Origin: Oscillospiraceae bacterium
GTDB taxonomy: Bacteria > Bacillota > Clostridia > Oscillospirales > Ruminococcaceae
Length of the DNA: 39,289 bases
Direction: 5' to 3'
NCBI GenBank assembly: GCA_022793675.1
Contig: JAAWDH010000012.1
Coordinates: 1 to 39,289, forward strand
The translations under genes were made by a program, and so were the position numbers. How positions within the stretch are numbered: the stretch's first letter is position 1; every line of letters begins with the position of its first letter. Shown piece by piece: positions 29,571 to 38,441 of this stretch. The notes beneath the pieces were generated by a model that saw only the letters and a list, made by a program, of their open reading frames with translations, was not told the DNA's origin and did not search any database.

Positions 29571-32500
29571 TTATCTTCGTCGGATTGGAGCCGGGCAAAT
29601 TTCGTCTTCCAGTGTTTCTGCTGGCTGCGGCTTTTCGGAAAGCTCCAGCCCCAGCCGGGTCTGCTTTTCGATGGCCTGTTCCAGCAGTTCCGCTTTGGGA
29701 AAGGGTTTTCCCAGCTGCTCCCTTGTTTCTGCTAACGCTTTTTCTGTGTCAGCAATGCGGATTTGCAACTGTTTTTCTTCGTCTGCAAACCGGGCCGTCA
29801 GGTTTTCCAGCCGCTGGATGGTGCCGACAGCAGATTCGCTGAGGGGGAAGCGGGCCTGATGTTTACCAGTGACAATAATGTCGATGTCCTCGGACAAATC
29901 CGCCCGGTAGGCGGAAACTGTAAAGCCGTGAAAAGTGGCAATTTCCGCTGTTTTTCCGGCCTGTACTTGAAGGGCATACTGCCGCAGCGCCTCGCCGGCT
30001 TTGGCCCGGTCATCGTAGATTTTTCCATTGACCCTAACATCAAAAGGTGCGTCAATATAAGCGTTTTCCTGCTTCAAATCAGCCTGCACCCGTGCTAGCC
30101 GCTGCTGAAAATCCTGTAAGTCTTCCGGCAGCCGCTGGGTCAGTTTCCCCATTTGCAGCTGCTCCTGCTGCCAGGCTGACTGCTCCATTTTAAGCTGCTG
30201 CACCATGTTGTCCAGCTCGAACTTCTCCTTAATCCGCGGGTCGCCGCAGGTAAGCATCTTGATTTCGCCGTATTCCAGGACTGTTTCATCAATATCGTCG
30301 CAGCTTCGGGCGGCAGATTTTCCAGTCATAATTTGGGTAATGAAACGCTGCTTGTTTTCCAGAATCTGATAAAGATAGCTGTCAAAAGTGGCGTCGGTGA
30401 CATAAACCAAAATGCCGACTTCTTTAAAACGGTTGCCGCGCCGCAGTCCTCGCCCGTCCCGCTGCTCCAAATCCGCCGGACGCCAGGGCGCGTCGAGGTG
30501 ATGGATAGCACAAAGGCGGTCCTGGATGTTGGTGCCAGCCCCCATTTTCTGGGTAGAGCCGATTAACAGCCGCACCTCGCCGCTGCGGCAGCGGGCAAAC
30601 AGCGCCGCTTTTTGCTTATCGTTTTGGGCGTCGGAAATGAAGGCGATTTCAGCTTCGTCCATGCCCTGAGCAATCAATTCTTCCTTGATGACCTCATAAA
30701 GTTCCAGTCCGAAATCGAGGAAAATCAGCTGCAAGCCCTTTTCAGCCTCCGTTTTGCGGTAATACGCCATCACCTTTTCGCAGCAGGTGTAGATTTTGGA
30801 TTCGTGAAAAGGGTCTTCGCCGCCGACCAGCAGCGGCGACAGCGCCGCCTTTTTGCCCAAGGTGGTAATTTTCAGGAAATTCCATTCGCTGGGGTCAACG
30901 CCGCCGGCGCGTATTCGGTCGGCCTGCTCGCCTAGCATAGCGATGTAATTCCGTGTGAAAGCGTTGGGCGCGGTTTTGATGACCTGCCGCTTGCCGCCTT
31001 CCATTTCCGCGCGGGGAAGATGCAGGTCTTCCTGGGTTTTGATGTCCGCTGTCAGCCTGAACATCCCCATCAGCTCCGACAGATTGCCGAACTTAGCCCG
31101 GTTTTTCTGCTGAAAACCGTTACTCTCAGGCTTCAATTCATAACTCGAAATGATTGCGCCGAAAGTGGACAGCCAGTCATCAAAGTGCTTCAAGCCTGAC
31201 CGCAGCAGCGTTTCCTGCTGCAAATACCGCTGGAAGACGTACATCTCGCTGATGGAGTTGGTAATGGGGGTGCCGGTCGCGAAAACGACGTCTTTGCCAT
31301 CCCGAAGTTCGCTCAGATACTCGGTTTTGACCAACAGGTCGAAAGATTTGGCCGCCGGCGTGACGGTGATTCCCGCCACATTCTGAACCTTGGTCATTAC
31401 GTAACAGTTTTTGTAATAGTGGGCTTCATCAATGAAAATCTGGTCAATGCCAGTCTCTTCAAAAGTGATGACCTGATCCTTTTTGCTGGTGTCGGTCATC
31501 GCCTTCAGCTGGGCTTCCAGCCGCTTTTTCTGCCGTTCCAGGTTCTTGACGGTGAAGTGATTGTCCCGGTTTTGGCGTCCCGAAAGGCCCTCAAGCGCTT
31601 CCTCTAAGCCTTCAATTTCCCGTTCGATTTTCTCTCGCAGAAAGCTTTCCGACATTGGGATTTTCTCGAACTGGCTCTGGGCAATGATAATGGCGTCATA
31701 ATCTCCAGCAGCAATTTTGCCCAGAAATCGGCGGCGGTTTTCGGCCTGGAAATCCTTTTTGCTGGCCACCAAAATGTTGGCTGACGGGTAAAGTTTCAGG
31801 AAATCCGCGCCCCATTGCAGCACCAGATGGTTTGGCACGACGTAGAGGATTTTCCGAGCTGTCCCAGTCTGCCGCAGCTTCATGCCGGCGGCAATCATCT
31901 CATAGGTTTTGCCTGCGCCAACCACATGGGCCAACAGCGTGTTCCCGCCTTGCAGCACCCTGGCGACGGCGTCCTTCTGGTGCGGCAGCAGGTCAATTTC
32001 CGGCGTCATGCCTGGAAAAGTCAGGTAGCTGCCGTCGTAAGCGCGGGGCCGATAGCGGTTGAACCTTTCGTTGTATGTGGCGGTCAGCTGCTCCATCCGC
32101 CGCACGTCAGCGCCGATCCATTGCAGAAAATGCTGCTTCATCTGCTCCTGCTTGACCTGCGCTTCGGCGGTTTCCTGAACGTTGACCACCCGCCGCTTTT
32201 TGCCGTCGAGGTCTTCGACTTCATCGGTGACAATAGTGGCGGTCAGGTTGAGGGAATCCTCCATAATCCGATAGCCGTTGGCGCGTCTGGTGCCGTGAAT
32301 CAAGGTGGCGTTAGGGGAATTGTCGCTGTTTTTATTGTAGATGGTCCAGCGGGAGGTGGCGTTGTCATAGACGACGGCGATGTCGCTGGGACCGTCGCCC
32401 TGACGGTAAAACGGCGTCCCCAGGTATTCGTAGAGGAACCGTTTGTAAAATTCGCGGGGAATCCAGCTGCTGCCCAGTTGAAGTTGAATCTCGGAAAAGC

Positions 32501-33602
32501 CCAGAGGTCGGGGCTGCACTCTTTCAAGGGCAGTCGCATTTTTGGCGAATCGGCTGTCTTCTTCGGCCTTCACTCGAGCAAAATCCAATTTATCCCGGAC
32601 AATGCCGGAGAGATATTCTGCCGCTGTTTCCCACTTTCCAGTGGCAGGATTTTCGTAAATCAGCTCCTGTTCGGACAGCGCCGCAACGGGATCAATGGGA
32701 AGGTGTTCACAGAGCTGCCGGATTCGTTCCTCGTCTAATCGGTTTTCGGTGTTCAGGCAGACCGTCAGCGCATCCTCGGCGGATTGAATCTGAAACGCCT
32801 GCTGCGGACGGATAGTGGCCTTAAAGAAAAATGCGCCTTTTGTCACAGCGCCGTTTGGGGCTTTATCCTCCAGGGCTAGGACTAAAGGCGCGTCGGTGTC
32901 TTCAGCAAAGGCCTGCTGATTTGTGGATGAAGAGAGAAAACCGTATTTCTGAACAAACCGGTCGTACTGCTGCTCAAGGGCCTGTTGTTTTTCTTTCAGC
33001 AGAGCTTCAGAATAGCCGCCCTCCAGCTGCAGGCGGATGATTTCCCGCATCCCGTCCCGCAGCGACACAATGGCCTTAATCCGATTCTCTTTTACTTCGG
33101 GCAGCTGCTGCATAACAAGGTCGCCGCTTTCCCGATAATACAAAGCGCCGTTGACAACTGCATAGCTAAACCGCTTGCAGTCCTCCGGCGGCGGTAAGGT
33201 TTGCGCAATTTCTTTAAGCGTTTCAGGTTCATGTGCAGGTTCAAACCGCCCGTCAATAGAGGAAAGAGCCTGCCAAAGGTCGGCCATCAGATCGCGGCCC
33301 TTCTCCGGAAAACAGACAACTTCCTCGCCGAATTGGCCGCTCCTCCGGCCCATTTTCCCCAGAAGCATTTCGGGATGGTCAATAAAATACTGGTTCATGG
33401 GAATGTTTTCGGCGTTCAGCCCCAAGAAAATCCATTTCGGCTCAATATCTAAGGGCTGCTGCCTTTTCTGTAAAAAGAGGATGTCTGCCGTTACCTCTGT
33501 ACCGCCGAATGCGTTCCGCGGCAGCCGGACAGCTCCCAGCAGTTCTGCCTCCCTGGCCAGCTTTTTCCGGACGGCGGAGTTTTGCTTGTCCAGCGTACCC
33601 AT
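29571..33602 (-). CDS. N6-methylase/SNF2-type helicase, C-terminal (helicase) part
   Basis: 1343 residues from the internal Met of AFITSMGTLDKQNS; the homologous frame actually begins near 33740, before a frameshift. The first ~60 residues finish the adenine-methylase fold (RKKLAREAELLGAVRLPRNA). The helicase core follows: Walker A LLAHVVGAGKTYEMIAAG, DEAH box IFIDEAHYYKN, GTPITNSISEMYVFQRY, and the C-terminal RecA motifs LIGSTQKMGAGTNIQDR and APWRPADLEQRDGRGLRRGN (motif VI). A coiled-coil tail (QMGKLTQRLPEDLQDFQQRL) ends the protein. Such very large methylase-helicase proteins are common on clostridial ICEs and are thought to protect or remodel incoming DNA. It is one gene with 33674-35245 if the frame is restored. 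Confidence 0.82.
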   Translation of the reverse strand: MGTLDKQNSAVRKKLAREAELLGAVRLPRNAFGGTEVTADILFLQKRQQPLDIEPKWIFLGLNAENIPMNQYFIDHPEMLLGKMGRRSGQFGEEVVCFPEKGRDLMADLWQALSSIDGRFEPAHEPETLKEIAQTLPPPEDCKRFSYAVVNGALYYRESGDLVMQQLPEVKENRIKAIVSLRDGMREIIRLQLEGGYSEALLKEKQQALEQQYDRFVQKYGFLSSSTNQQAFAEDTDAPLVLALEDKAPNGAVTKGAFFFKATIRPQQAFQIQSAEDALTVCLNTENRLDEERIRQLCEHLPIDPVAALSEQELIYENPATGKWETAAEYLSGIVRDKLDFARVKAEEDSRFAKNATALERVQPRPLGFSEIQLQLGSSWIPREFYKRFLYEYLGTPFYRQGDGPSDIAVVYDNATSRWTIYNKNSDNSPNATLIHGTRRANGYRIMEDSLNLTATIVTDEVEDLDGKKRRVVNVQETAEAQVKQEQMKQHFLQWIGADVRRMEQLTATYNERFNRYRPRAYDGSYLTFPGMTPEIDLLPHQKDAVARVLQGGNTLLAHVVGAGKTYEMIAAGMKLRQTGTARKILYVVPNHLVLQWGADFLKLYPSANILVASKKDFQAENRRRFLGKIAAGDYDAIIIAQSQFEKIPMSESFLREKIEREIEGLEEALEGLSGRQNRDNHFTVKNLERQKKRLEAQLKAMTDTSKKDQVITFEETGIDQIFIDEAHYYKNCYVMTKVQNVAGITVTPAAKSFDLLVKTEYLSELRDGKDVVFATGTPITNSISEMYVFQRYLQQETLLRSGLKHFDDWLSTFGAIISSYELKPESNGFQQKNRAKFGNLSELMGMFRLTADIKTQEDLHLPRAEMEGGKRQVIKTAPNAFTRNYIAMLGEQADRIRAGGVDPSEWNFLKITTLGKKAALSPLLVGGEDPFHESKIYTCCEKVMAYYRKTEAEKGLQLIFLDFGLELYEVIKEELIAQGMDEAEIAFISDAQNDKQKAALFARCRSGEVRLLIGSTQKMGAGTNIQDRLCAIHHLDAPWRPADLEQRDGRGLRRGNRFKEVGILVYVTDATFDSYLYQILENKQRFITQIMTGKSAARSCDDIDETVLEYGEIKMLTCGDPRIKEKFELDNMVQQLKMEQSAWQQEQLQMGKLTQRLPEDLQDFQQRLARVQADLKQENAYIDAPFDVRVNGKIYDDRAKAGEALRQYALQVQAGKTAEIATFHGFTVSAYRADLSEDIDIIVTGKHQARFPLSESAVGTIQRLENLTARFADEEKQLQIRIADTEKALAETREQLGKPFPKAELLEQAIEKQTRLGLELSEKPQPAETLEDEICPAPIRRR

Positions 33603-33673
33603 GGAGGTGATGAAGGCGACAACGCCGCCGGGGCGGGTCAGCGCCAGCGATTTTGCAAAGAAATAATCGTGAA

Positions 33674-35245
33674 TCAGGAAATTCTGCGGATTGTACTTGG
33701 GGTCATAAACCGGAAAGTTTCCGAAAGGAACGTTGCCGACAACACGGCGTCAAAGAGGACGGTCGGCGTGAAGTCCTCGAAGCCTTGAATTCGGATGTCG
33801 GCGTCAGGGTAAAGCTGCCTGGCAATCGTCCCGGAGATGGTGTCCAGCTCAATGCCGGCCAGCCGCGGCTTCACCCCTTCCGGCACAGCGCCGAAAAAGC
33901 AGCCAGTCCCCATGGCCGGATCCAACACCCGCCCTTCCTTGAATCCCATATCCGCCAGCTTCTGCCAGATGGCGGCGATCCCCGTCTTGGTGTAGAAAGC
34001 AGTCAGGGTGGAGCTGCGGGCTAGGGCGTATTCCTCCTTGGTCAGCAACTCGGAAAGCTGTGTGTATTCTTCCCGCCAATCCTCTGCCTGCGGGTCGAAC
34101 GCCTTGGGAATCCCGCCCCAGCCGCTGTATCCGGCAAGGGCTTGTTTTTCTTCTGGCGACGCGCTGCGTCCCTCGGCGGTCAGCTGTTTGGAAAGCTGAA
34201 TCGCCGCGATATTTGCCTGGAATTTTGCCTTGGGGCCAGCTGCGGAATCGGTGTGCTGCGGGGTTAAAACAGCAGCTCCTCCTCCGCTGCCGTGGTCTGT
34301 TCCGGCGGGTAAAGCTGTTGAAGTTCCAGTGTCAGATCCTCGAGCGCCATCTCGTCGGCCTTGGACTGGATGTCGGTCAGCCACTGGATTTTCACCGCCG
34401 GGTTCTCCAGCACGATTCTCGGCGGATGTTCCATCAGCTTGGCTCTGTGCAGCAGCATCCAAGCTTTGGCTTGGATGCCCAGCCTTTTCAGGATGTTGTT
34501 CAGCTGGCCATCCAGCATCCAGGCTGCGGTCAGCTCCTCGTTCCAGTCCAGCAGATACTGGTAAGCCGCCGAGGTAAATTTGTCCATTGTCAGATTCGGG
34601 ATGGTTGGCGTCAGCAGTGTTTTCATGTTGCTGTTCCTCCTTTTGGGCAGCCATATCGCTGCGGATTTTATTGAGAATAACGCGCGCTTTCTGCGAAACG
34701 CGAATGAGTAATTCGCTGAATTCCTGTTTGGGGAGATGCGGGACATATTTCAAGACTTCGGTGTGTGGATAGCTGAGCTGGAACCGTTCCAGCAGGATAA
34801 TTACCAGCATTGTCCCCTCCAGCCAGTTAAGTTTTTCTTCAATCACCTGTCCCGCCAGCCAATGCCGCGGGGATATGGTTTTCTTTTGCTCGGCAGCAAG
34901 AAAGCTGGTGAATTCGGTGGCAGTCGGCGTCCAGATTGCTTCCTGAAAAGCCGTTTCCTCGCCGGTCGTGTCGGTCACATCAAAAAGGGCGGTAGGGATG
35001 ATCCTGTCGCCTGCTGTCTTAAAAGAATGGATTGCCTGGGCAGGATTGACCTCCCGGCCAAGGCTCTGCCAGACCGATTCTTCTGCTGCAAAAGCAGCCT
35101 CCGGCCTTTGGGCGAAAATCATGATCTGATTGATGGGACTGTGCCGGTAAAGCTTGGCCGTAAACTTCAGGAAGACTAACAGTTCATCAGGCGACCGGTG
35201 CAGCCGGTCGAGCGTCTGCCGGAACAGGGTTTGTGGGTCTGGCAT
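33674..35245 (-). CDS. ArdC-like region plus N6-methylase N-terminal part (frame-broken)
   Basis: 523 residues. Residues 1-205 (MPDPQTLFRQTLDRLHRSPD ... LLVFLKFTAKLYRHSPINQI) resemble the ArdC/LtrC-like N-terminal domain. Residues ~210-340 are low-complexity Gly/Ala/Asp-rich and coincide with a different gene in another frame (34264-34626), so this stretch may not be true protein. From about 345 the methylase begins: GPKAKFQANIAAIQLSKQL, YSGWGGIPKAFD, then motif I DPAMGTGCFFG. The catalytic NPPF-type motif IV, GNVPFGNF, is present in the DNA but in another frame. An indel at about 33738-33748 (equivalent to two extra bases in GTGT, or one lost) breaks the gene. With it corrected, the protein joins the helicase part. 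Confidence 0.65.
   Translation of the reverse strand: MPDPQTLFRQTLDRLHRSPDELLVFLKFTAKLYRHSPINQIMIFAQRPEAAFAAEESVWQSLGREVNPAQAIHSFKTAGDRIIPTALFDVTDTTGEETAFQEAIWTPTATEFTSFLAAEQKKTISPRHWLAGQVIEEKLNWLEGTMLVIILLERFQLSYPHTEVLKYVPHLPKQEFSELLIRVSQKARVILNKIRSDMAAQKEEQQHENTADANHPESDNGQIYLGGLPVSAGLERGADRSLDAGWPAEQHPEKAGHPSQSLDAAAQSQADGTSAENRAGEPGGENPVADRHPVQGRRDGARGSDTGTSTALPAGTDHGSGGGAAVLTPQHTDSAAGPKAKFQANIAAIQLSKQLTAEGRSASPEEKQALAGYSGWGGIPKAFDPQAEDWREEYTQLSELLTKEEYALARSSTLTAFYTKTGIAAIWQKLADMGFKEGRVLDPAMGTGCFFGAVPEGVKPRLAGIELDTISGTIARQLYPDADIRIQGFEDFTPTVLFDAVLSATFLSETFRFMTPSTIRRIS
34264..34626 (-). CDS. Small TnpV-like protein in an overlapping frame
   Basis: 120 residues from the ATG at 34626, which has an ideal ribosome site (AAAAGGAGGAACAG). 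Sequence MKTLLTPTIPNLTMDKFTSA, YLLDWNEELTAAWMLDGQLN, AKLMEHPPRIVLENPAVKIQ then WLTDIQSKADEMALEDLTLE. The build (YL...gkL...L..i..qA... ending W...I...A.E..l.el) loosely resembles transposon-encoded TnpV-type proteins. Its composition is far more protein-like than the overlapping long frame. It ends TTT TAA just before the methylase homology begins, which suggests the normal order is ArdC-like gene, this gene, then methylase, with the boundary sequences deleted here. Confidence 0.6.
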   Translation of the reverse strand: MKTLLTPTIPNLTMDKFTSAAYQYLLDWNEELTAAWMLDGQLNNILKRLGIQAKAWMLLHRAKLMEHPPRIVLENPAVKIQWLTDIQSKADEMALEDLTLELQQLYPPEQTTAAEEELLF

Positions 35246-35256
35246 AAGATCCTCCT

Positions 35257-36216
35257 TTATTCTTCAGTCTGTGGATCCAATAAGCCTTGCTTATTTAACC
35301 ATTCCTCGATGATTCGGTCAATCCGCTGGGCGATTTCCTTCGGCCCCATATCCTGGAAATATCGGCTGTAGCGGTCATAAGGAATGCTGACCCGGATGAC
35401 GGTGGGTTTGGGCGGCTTTTCGGTCTTTTCCTTTGCTGCGGTACCGAAAATTTCAGGGAGCAGTTCCTCGATTAAATCTCCGGCAGCGCTGAGTTTTTTC
35501 AGGTTTTCAGCGATTTCGATGGAGATGTTCTTTTTATTTTGCAGGATAAAATCCAGCACTATCTGCTGCTCGTCTGCGGTGAGATAGGAAAGGGCGACAC
35601 CAGCGCGAACAGGCAGACGATGTTCATCGGCTATATCTAAGAAGGGCTTAATCAGGTAGGTTAGGCGAATGTAACGTTGAATTTGTGCTCGACTGGTATT
35701 CATTTGAGCGGCAACCGTTTCGCTGCTTAACTTCGGCTCCAATGGAGCCGAAGTTGGATCAGCTCTCTTTCCTTGATGTTTTAATGTTTCCATCTGCATC
35801 TTGTAGGCGAACGCTAGCTCGCTGGGCAGCAGCTCCTTTCGCTGCGCAAGGTTGGTTTCCAGCATAATCAGGGTAGCCTGGTCATCGTCACATTCTTTGA
35901 CGATAGCGTTGATTTTCTCTTGTCCTAGTCGCTGTACGGCCTTCACTCTGTTATGTCCAGCCAAAATTCGATAACGCTGCTCCGGCAGCTGCTGGACAAT
36001 GATCGGGGTGAGCAAACCATGCTGCTGGATGCTGGCGGCCAGTTCATCCAGTGCTTCTTCGTCGTAGCTCCGAAATGGCTGGTCGCCGAAAGACTCAAGC
36101 AGTTCCAGGCTGATCAGTCTGACCTGCTCCGCCGCCAGTCCAAACATCGCGTTATATGCTTCTTCGGGCTTTGGGGTGGGAATAAATTTAGAAATGTTCA
36201 GTCCCATGCTGGCCAT
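35257..36216 (-). CDS. parB: ParB/Spo0J-like partition protein
   Basis: 319 residues. N-terminal ParB nuclease-like domain: FRSYDEEALDELAASIQQHG, LTPIIVQQLPEQRYRILAGH with NRVKAVQRLG (the ParB arginine-type box as GHNR). It continues with ETNLAQRKELLPSELAFAYK and a central helix-turn-helix (SSETVAAQMNTSRAQIQRYI). The C-terminal third is a dimerisation region with PYDRYSRYFQDMGPKEIAQR. It binds centromere-like sites and stimulates ParA. Its ATG shares one base with the ParA stop (TGATG), so the two are coupled. ICE ParAB pairs act in stability and replication-associated segregation. Confidence 0.9.
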   Translation of the reverse strand: MASMGLNISKFIPTPKPEEAYNAMFGLAAEQVRLISLELLESFGDQPFRSYDEEALDELAASIQQHGLLTPIIVQQLPEQRYRILAGHNRVKAVQRLGQEKINAIVKECDDDQATLIMLETNLAQRKELLPSELAFAYKMQMETLKHQGKRADPTSAPLEPKLSSETVAAQMNTSRAQIQRYIRLTYLIKPFLDIADEHRLPVRAGVALSYLTADEQQIVLDFILQNKKNISIEIAENLKKLSAAGDLIEELLPEIFGTAAKEKTEKPPKPTVIRVSIPYDRYSRYFQDMGPKEIAQRIDRIIEEWLNKQGLLDPQTEE

Positions 36217-36976
36217 CAGCAGGACCTCCTTTCGATACGGCGGGCAGCGTCCATATACTCCTGCCCTAATTTTTGATTTGCAGAGATACTTTCCTGCCGG
36301 GCCGTAGACTTCCCGGCCTCAGCGGAAAAGGAAATGGGGGTTGGGAAGACAGCTTCACCGAAGCTTTGCTCCAGCGCCTGCCGCACCTCTCTGGACATGG
36401 TGGTTTGGGAACGGTACATCGTGAGCAGAAAGCCCTCCACCTCCAGTCGGGGATTATACGCCTTGGTACGTCTGACCGTTTCCATCACCTCGCCGACGGC
36501 AGTGAGAGCGAACAACTCTGCCTGTACAGGGACCAAAACGCTGTCGCTGGCAGCTAGCGCGTTTGTCACCAGCAAATCCAGCGAAGGCTTGCAGTCGATG
36601 AGGATACAGTCATAGGTTTGGAAGGGCGGCTCTTTGAGCAGCCGGGCTAAGACGCCTTGGCTGTCTGGATCGGTGCCTAAAATGGATACTGCCGACGCCA
36701 GCAGCCGGTTGGCAGGGATGTAGTCTATCCCCTCGGCGCTCACTTGGGCAAAATTCTCCGGCAGCGGCCTGCCCGATGCGGCGAAATAGATTAGGTCGTT
36801 GGCTGTCAGGTCCTGTCCAGTCTGTTCCCAGCCCAAGTAGGTGCTGAGATTGCCCGGGGATCAAGGTCAACGAGCAGAACTTTTCGGCCCAGACGATGCA
36901 GCGCTGCGCCGATGTTCATGGCGGTTGTTGTCTTGCCGACGCCGCCTTTTTGGTTTACGATGGAGATGGTTTTCAT
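36216..36976 (-). pseudogene. parA: ParA partition ATPase, single frameshift
   Basis: The gene starts at the ATG at 36976 (AAAGGAG upstream): [20 protein letters not shown] with the deviant Walker A KGGVGKTT, reaching VLLVDLDP. At about 36853-36859 (ccccggg) one base is missing and the frame changes. The rest, [20 protein letters not shown] to RRIERRSC, is clean ParA/Soj including DCILIDCKPSLDLLVTNAL (Walker B) and reads to 36216. Total length 761 bp is one short of a multiple of three, as expected. In other respects the protein is complete (about 253 aa). As sequenced, only an N-terminal fragment and a Walker A-less remainder (an internal start near 36836) could be made. Confidence 0.85.
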
Positions 36977-37087
36977 GGGGATTGCTCCTTTCTATGTTTG
37001 ATTTTGTTTTGAACTGTCTTACATCTGAAATGGAGAAAGCCGAGTCCCCGAAAGGTTCGGGGACCCGGCAGATGGAGGAAGCATAAT

Positions 37088-38073
37088 TTATGGCTTGAAG
37101 CAGTCTTTCAAATCGCTAGCGATGATGTGTTTTCTCATTTTGCTGATATGGATGTATAGTTGCATCGTAGTTGAAACCTGTTTATGCCTCATCCAAGTTT
37201 GGATATCTTTTACTTCCCATCCTTTGTCGTAAAGGATGCTGGCTGTACTATGTCGTAGGGCATGAAAGGTGATATGTCCCAAGCCAGCTTTTTTTACTGT
37301 GCGAATGAAAACGCGAGTTACATAATCTGGGCGGAATAATTCACCGTTTTTCCTTTTGAAAACATAATCGTTTTCAATATATTCTTCACCGACAAGTTGT
37401 CGATTTAGATTTTCTTCCGTTTTTAGCCCAAGCAAATAGTTTCGCACCTCTGGCAACATTTCATATGTGCCATTGCTGGCTAGAGATTTTGTGTAGTCTG
37501 TGCGGTGTATAGTCAGGCTTTTAACGACAGTATGTTTAATACGAATGGTGTTTTTTCAAAATCAATCGCATTCCATCGTAAGCCAAGTACCTCGGAACGA
37601 CGCAAGCCGTAAACCAATGTTAGAAAAACAATTCCGTGAAGAGGATGATTTCTGAAAAGAGCCAAAATTTCATTTGCCTGTTCCAATGTCAAAAAAATTC
37701 GGTCTTCAATTTCCTCTCCTCTTTGAATTCGTACAGCCGAAACAGGGTTTCCATGCAGAAAACCAGCAATAACTGCTTCGTCGCAGATTTGGTGCAAAAT
37801 TGACTTGTGTTTCTTCAAAGAAGCCTTTGAAAGTCCACCTGGTTGAGAATCCATGCGTCCTCCTATTTTTTTGTAGGAAAGATATTGCTGAATGTGGTAT
37901 GCTGTCAACTTGGACACTTGTAATGACGGATAAAATTCAGCAAAATAGGGGACGATATGTCGTTTGACATATACGCTAATGCTTTCCCAAGTTGAAGCTC
38001 GAACTTCAACTCGTTTAGATTGCAGCCAATCAAGCGCATAAGAGTGAAAAGCAGGAGAATTTTTGTGGCCCAT
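37088..38073 (-). pseudogene. Tyrosine integrase, frameshifted at an A-run
   Basis: ICE integrase (Int/XerD family). The start at 38073 (MGHKNSPAFHSYALDWLQSK; AAAGGATGTG upstream) leads through an arm/core-binding domain (STWESISVYVKRHIVPYFAE) into the catalytic domain with Arg in VYGLRRSEVLGLRW. The frame then stops at 37513. The remainder continues in the -1 frame: KHTVVKSLTIHRTDYTKSL, ENDYVFKRKNGELFRPDYVT, then HALRHSTAS (HxxR), WMRHKQVSTTM and LYIH with the nucleophile Tyr. The break is at a run of six A (37551-37556) where seven would restore the frame; 986 bp total fits one missing base. It is the promoter-distal anchor of the element's right end. Confidence 0.85.
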
Positions 38074-38252
38074 TGGGTCATCACATCCTTTCGTTTAGTA
38101 TATTGATAATACTTCAATACAAGGCTAAATGAAAGGAATTATGAAAAGCTATGTCTATTCTTAAAGAAAAAAGTGCTATACTAAAAATTAAGCCAGAACT
38201 GCATTCAAAAAATGGGAAACGGGTAAAAACCTTCATTTTACCTTGGGGTGGT

Positions 38253-38287
38253 AGAGGCCGCTGGTTCAAGTCCAGTCACTCAGACCA
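38253..38287 (+). other. tRNA 3'-end-like segment, possible att site
   Basis: GCTGGTTCAAGTCCAGT can fold as a T-arm (T-loop TTCAAGT) and is followed by seven bases (CACTCAG) and ACCA, as at the 3' end of a tRNA. No 5' half with a matching acceptor strand precedes it. Tyrosine integrases often use tRNA 3' ends as attachment sites, and this lies about 180 bp from the integrase start. It may be the att duplication left by integration. Confidence 0.4.
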
Positions 38288-38291
38288 GGTT

Positions 38292-38338
38292 TTAAGAAAC
38301 AGACTGTATCCTGTAAAAGGGTACACTCTGTTTCTTAA
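38292..38338. repeat. 20-bp stem hairpin next to the tRNA-like segment
   Basis: Arms 38292-38311 and 38319-38338 pair along 20 bp with one mismatch and one wobble around a 7-nt loop (TTAAGAAACAGA... / ...TCTGTTTCTTAA). It directly follows the tRNA-like ACCA, so it may be the tRNA gene's terminator carried along, or a structured end of the element. Confidence 0.6.
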
Positions 38339-38441
38339 AGCAATTTATCTTAGGGATCCATGGCTGCCCCTTGACATTACGTTAGCCAGGCAGAAGTAGT
38401 ATTATCCTCATACGGGTTATGACGATTCATTCCACTAGGGG

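Larger units (their letters stand above)
38074..38441. other. Right junction region without genes
   Basis: 368 bp between the integrase start and the first gene of the flanking element. It holds AT-rich sequence next to the integrase, a tRNA 3'-end-like segment (about 38253-38287), a strong hairpin (38292-38338), and a TTGACA (38373-38378) with no well-spaced -10. Small open frames here (for example over 38151-38399) cover the tRNA-like and hairpin sequences and are not convincing genes. Confidence 0.6.

Noticed and set aside
37548-37560. Classical -1 ribosomal frameshift heptamer in the integrase
   Set aside because: The A6C run is not in the X XXY YYZ phase relative to the upstream frame, and other genes nearby carry similar indels.
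38151-38399. 82-codon plus-strand frame at the right junction
   Set aside because: It runs through the tRNA-like segment and the 20-bp hairpin, with no protein-like pattern.
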